Positions 60,986 to 64,000 of a DNA stretch of 64,000 nucleotides are shown here, in pieces (the stretch's first letter is position 1; each line of letters opens with the position of its first letter). Source of the stretch: Clostridium estertheticum (GTDB lineage Bacteria > Bacillota > Clostridia > Clostridiales > Clostridiaceae); contig NZ_CP086239.1 in assembly GCF_026650985.1 (NCBI RefSeq), forward strand, positions 2,108,001 to 2,172,000, in the 5' to 3' direction. Below the pieces are notes generated by a model, which did not search any database, was not told the DNA's origin, and worked only from the letters and a program-made list of their open reading frames with translations. Made by a program: the position numbers and the translations under genes.

Positions 60986-62011
60986 TTAGTCTCTCACCTT
61001 TGGTATCTGTAAAATAAAAGTAGTACCTTTACCTATTTCACTTCTTACATCAATTTTTCCTTTGTGTTTATTAACTATAATATCATAGGCAATACTTAAC
61101 CCTAGGCCTGTACCCTCGCCTACTTTCTTTGTAGTATAAAAAGGATCAAATATTTTCAATAAACTTTCCTCAGGTATACCGATGCCACTATCTTCTACCT
61201 CAAGAACTACGGAATCATCATTTTCATAAGTGGCAATTCTTATAGTACCATGCTTACCTGTACTATTTATTGCATGCACCGCATTAATTATGATGTTTAA
61301 TATAACTTGATTAATTTCACCACCTAAGGCTTTGATAACTGGTAAATCTGACAGCTGTAATACCAATTTCACAGTATATTTTATACTGTTATTAGCAATT
61401 AACAAAGTGCTTTCAACTCCTTGATTTAGCTCATAGTCAACAAAATCTTGTGCAAAATCAATTCTTGAAAAATCCTTAAGCCCCTGTACAATTTTCACAA
61501 TGCGATGTAATCCCTCAGTAGACTCATCCATTAGTTCTTTAATATCTTTATTGATATATTCAAATTTATTTTGTTTTTCAAATGAATTAATTTTAGTAAT
61601 CATATTGGCATATTCCTCTGTAGGGTTATAAATCGGAATATTAGTCATTTCCTTATAAAGGGATAAAGCCATCAAATATTTGTTAATATACTTATTTAGT
61701 GTATTAATATTGCTATTAATATATCCTAAAGGGTTATTTATTTCATGTGCTATTCCCGCTGCAAGTTGACCTATGCTAGCCATTTTTTCCCTTTGGAGTA
61801 ATTCCACTTGAGTTCTCCTAAGTTCAGCTATCATTTCAGACAGCTCTTTTGAACTCAATTCTAATGAGCGCTCCACCATTAATTTGTCGTCATCATTTTG
61901 TTTGTAGGCCTCATCAATTGCAGTTATAAAATCCTTTAAATTATCTGGTATTTCAGTTAGTCCTAAATGTTTTTTAAATTGCCTCTTAAGTAGCTTATGA
62001 AGTTCAACCAT
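60986..62011 (-). CDS. Cytoplasmic histidine kinase partnered with FIST
   Basis: 341 residues without membrane helices. An N-terminal coiled coil (SLELSSKELSEMIAELRRTQ) leads into the HisKA helix with GQLAAGIAHEINNPLGYI near 80-97, then a full HATPase (NIIINAVHAI, LEVEDSGIGIP, FDPFYTTKKVGEGTGLGLSI). This class (ATPase close to NtrB-type) usually gets its input from a partner protein. It begins 2 nt after the FIST gene's stop, so the FIST protein is the likely sensor and the response regulator upstream the likely target. Confidence 0.9.
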   Translation of the reverse strand: MVELHKLLKRQFKKHLGLTEIPDNLKDFITAIDEAYKQNDDDKLMVERSLELSSKELSEMIAELRRTQVELLQREKMASIGQLAAGIAHEINNPLGYINSNINTLNKYINKYLMALSLYKEMTNIPIYNPTEEYANMITKINSFEKQNKFEYINKDIKELMDESTEGLHRIVKIVQGLKDFSRIDFAQDFVDYELNQGVESTLLIANNSIKYTVKLVLQLSDLPVIKALGGEINQVILNIIINAVHAINSTGKHGTIRIATYENDDSVVLEVEDSGIGIPEESLLKIFDPFYTTKKVGEGTGLGLSIAYDIIVNKHKGKIDVRSEIGKGTTFILQIPKVRD

Positions 62012-62013
62012 TG

Positions 62014-63195
62014 CTATACCTCCGTTATTGTAGTAATTGTCATGGTTTGATTATGAAATTCGCAACCTTTACCCAATTTATACACATTTTCCCCATCTTT
62101 GTGAAAAATTTGGGTATAGGGTGATATCTCACCATAAGAATAAAAACCCGTAAACATACAATCTTCACCTAAAATATCCCTTACAACTTCTATTTCTTCT
62201 TCGATTCTTTGCTTAAGCACCATTTTCCTGCCAACACAACTAATTAAAATTGCAAGTTGTGGTGAATCCTCCATAGAATGCCTACTTAGCTCAGCAGCTT
62301 CCATAGCTCCATTTACTAGCCTGTCGAAATTAGCCTTCATAAGCTTAGCATAGTAGCCTTGAGGTACATCACCTACAAACATCAGACCATTATCCTCATA
62401 TTTAGCTCCAAATGTACTACGAACTACTCCCTCATTACTATCCTTAGACCGGATACTGAGTGGAAATAACAATGCAGAGGCTGGGAGGTCCTTCGCATAA
62501 TCACCTAAATAAGTCTTGTACAATTCCAGTGCTGATTTCCCATCCATTTCATACAGGATATTGTTTTTGGACTTAGTTATCAGCCTTTCTGGTCCAAAAG
62601 AATCCCATCCACCCATTGAGCCATAACCTATTCTAATATTATCCCCATAAAATCCAATCACTGATATCATATTCTCTTTTGCATAGCAATTTGCTATAAC
62701 CTTAGTTTTTTCAAATAATATACCATCACCCGCAAGCCCTCCGGTTATGGATATATCACTTGGAAGCATCGCCTTCATCCCTTTAATAAATTCACTACCA
62801 TTTATATTCAACCCTTCTGATATTACAAAAACATGAGTTAGCTTCTCTTTCTTCAATTTTTTTGCAAGCCTACATCCTACCTCATAACTATCCTCTACAT
62901 TATTTAACATTTCTGTAGCGCATTCAATAGAAGTTGATTCAAAAGATATTGCTGTGGAAATGAGGGTGTCGTCAACAACCTCCGTATCATATATTTCCCC
63001 CGAAGTACTACATCCAATTAAATAAGCTAATGGATATCTTTGCTTTATGCTATCAATAAAATTATCATTACTAATTAATTCTCTGGATCCAAAAATCATT
63101 ACAAGATGCGCCACTTTAAATTCATCATTCTTTTTATAAATTTGAAAATCATCAGGTGTTTTCCATTTTATTTGCTCTAGTTTCATTTTAGTCAT
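62014..63195 (-). CDS. FIST-domain ligand-sensing protein
   Basis: 393 residues. FIST N (FKVAHLVMIFGSRELISND, AYLIGCSTSGEIYDTEVVDD, ITGGLAGDGILFEKTKV) and FIST C (SALELYKTYLGDYAKDLPAS, LAILISCVGRKMVLKQRIEE, CMFTGFYSYGEISPY) fill the whole protein. Soluble; a small-molecule sensor by family. It lies between the response regulator and the kinase with 14- and 2-nt gaps, one operon. The ATG is preceded by AAGAAAGGATGACTAAA; the first codon used is close to it. Confidence 0.9.
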   Translation of the reverse strand: MTKMKLEQIKWKTPDDFQIYKKNDEFKVAHLVMIFGSRELISNDNFIDSIKQRYPLAYLIGCSTSGEIYDTEVVDDTLISTAISFESTSIECATEMLNNVEDSYEVGCRLAKKLKKEKLTHVFVISEGLNINGSEFIKGMKAMLPSDISITGGLAGDGILFEKTKVIANCYAKENMISVIGFYGDNIRIGYGSMGGWDSFGPERLITKSKNNILYEMDGKSALELYKTYLGDYAKDLPASALLFPLSIRSKDSNEGVVRSTFGAKYEDNGLMFVGDVPQGYYAKLMKANFDRLVNGAMEAAELSRHSMEDSPQLAILISCVGRKMVLKQRIEEEIEVVRDILGEDCMFTGFYSYGEISPYTQIFHKDGENVYKLGKGCEFHNQTMTITTITEV

Positions 63196-63209
63196 CCTTT
63201 CTTAATAAT

Positions 63210-64000
63210 TTAATCTTTGTTGGCAAAGCCTATACTCATTATGTTACATGCTTCTGGATAAAAATTTACTTCTCCATTAATGGTTAATAACATTTTTTCA
63301 ATAATTGAATAAAATAACTTCATACCTACATTTTCAATATAATTATTATAAAAATCAAAACTTGTATGTGTTATTATTATCGCAAATTTGGGACTGCTCT
63401 TTATGGAAATTACAAGATTGTCTAATTTAAAGGAATTTATTAAAAAATTAATACTTTCTATAACTATGAATTTTATCAATTTATAATCTAAGATATAAGT
63501 AAAGTCTTCATTATCCACATTTATTAATGCATTTGCCAATACAAGCATATTTAAATCTACTTTAAATCTTTTGAGATTAAATCTCTCCTTGTCTACTAGT
63601 GATTTATTTAAATAATTAATATATAAATCTCCTATTAACTTATTATAATAGGTAATCTTTTCTATTTCATTATAGTTCTCCTTTAACTCTTCTAAATAGG
63701 TACTTTCTACCTTCATAATGAATTTGCTTACATTTTTAATATTGCTTACGGTCTGGGACATTTGATTTACTAAATTCTTGTTTAGTTCCAAGCTTTTCTC
63801 ATACAGTTTATTTTTCATCTCTAATTTATCCTTTAATACTTTACTCTCTGTTATAATATTATAGTAACTTATTGCATCACGTAACGCAGGAAGTAATTCT
63901 GCATCATCATCCCACGGTTTGGTTACATATCTAAAAACACCAACGCTATTAACAGTTGCAAGAATTTGAGGAAGCTGTGTATACCCTGATAATACTATCC
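63210..64000 (-). CDS. Response regulator with coiled-coil output domain, partial
   Basis: The frame is open to the window edge, so the N-terminus is missing. Right of the internal ATG at 63818 the minus strand reads (I)IVLSGYTQLPQILATVNSV, GVFRYVTKPWDDDAELLPAL: the end of a receiver domain with the conserved Lys in VTKPW. A coiled coil and a ~190-aa helical output part (KSLELNKNLVNQMSQTVSN...) follow, which I do not recognise; it ends in a degenerate HATPase-like or dimer-type region. The starting ATG at 63818 alone is therefore not the gene's start. It leads the FIST-kinase operon. Confidence 0.82.
   Translation of the reverse strand, partial: IVLSGYTQLPQILATVNSVGVFRYVTKPWDDDAELLPALRDAISYYNIITESKVLKDKLEMKNKLYEKSLELNKNLVNQMSQTVSNIKNVSKFIMKVESTYLEELKENYNEIEKITYYNKLIGDLYINYLNKSLVDKERFNLKRFKVDLNMLVLANALINVDNEDFTYILDYKLIKFIVIESINFLINSFKLDNLVISIKSSPKFAIIITHTSFDFYNNYIENVGMKLFYSIIEKMLLTINGEVNFYPEACNIMSIGFANKD

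Noticed and set aside
1-64000. Search by eye for CRISPR arrays
   Set aside because: No regularly spaced short direct repeats were seen. Inverted repeats present are operators or terminators.

Overview
The window is AT-rich DNA with purine-rich ribosome binding sites, short intergenic gaps and many rho-independent terminators. Together with a B12-independent glycerol dehydratase operon, a Bce-type antibiotic-response module, Rpn-family fragments and IS200/IS605 DNA, it points to a Clostridium sensu stricto (anaerobic Bacillota) chromosome. No rRNA, tRNA or CRISPR array was seen.

Layout. (1) 1-24 kb is a defence island, almost all on the minus strand. It holds the edge of a type I-D CRISPR-Cas locus (csc2 fragment, cas10d) with a WYL regulator, a GmrSD-type (DUF262/DUF1524) type IV restriction enzyme, a three-gene cassette of unknown function, a membrane protein, and an orphan HEARO/omega-RNA-like structured RNA. 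It continues with a UvrD-family helicase broken by one in-frame TAA, a four-gene McrBC-family operon with a coiled-coil partner, and a MazG-like hydrolase convergent with a PLD-nuclease/SF2-helicase. (2) 25-30 kb holds a DeoR regulator divergent from a glycyl-radical-enzyme operon (enzyme, activase with an in-frame TAA, fructose-6-phosphate-aldolase-like protein). (3) 30-36 kb and 39-41.6 kb are a graveyard of pseudogene pieces with an IS605-type element that keeps an intact TnpB. (4) 36.4-39.3 kb holds a PAS histidine kinase plus a FIST sensor protein. (5) 41.7-46.1 kb is a BceRS-BceAB-type two-component system plus ABC transporter. (6) 46.4-52.5 kb is a 1,3-propanediol operon (PocR/AraC regulator, dhaT, dhaB1, dhaB2). 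(7) 52.8-60.5 kb holds small lipoproteins, a HEAT-like protein, an SGNH hydrolase, a TetR regulator divergent from a sugar-phosphate-isomerase-like TIM barrel, and a CPBP protease. (8) 61-64 kb is a second FIST/kinase operon with a response regulator that runs off the right edge.

The most unusual theme is a recurring cassette: MazG-like hydrolase > < PLD-helicase ... Rpn nuclease > small coiled-coil protein >. One nearly complete copy lies at 20.7-24.4 kb, and at least ten partial or decayed copies are scattered from 10.7 to 61 kb. Several junctions look like short-homology deletions. Other points worth following are two defence genes whose best-supported start codon is ATT, two otherwise intact genes each cut by a single in-frame TAA, the orphan HEARO-like RNA, a TnpB whose partner TnpA is internally deleted, and the McrBC operon with a coiled-coil protein ending in a DUF2325-like domain.
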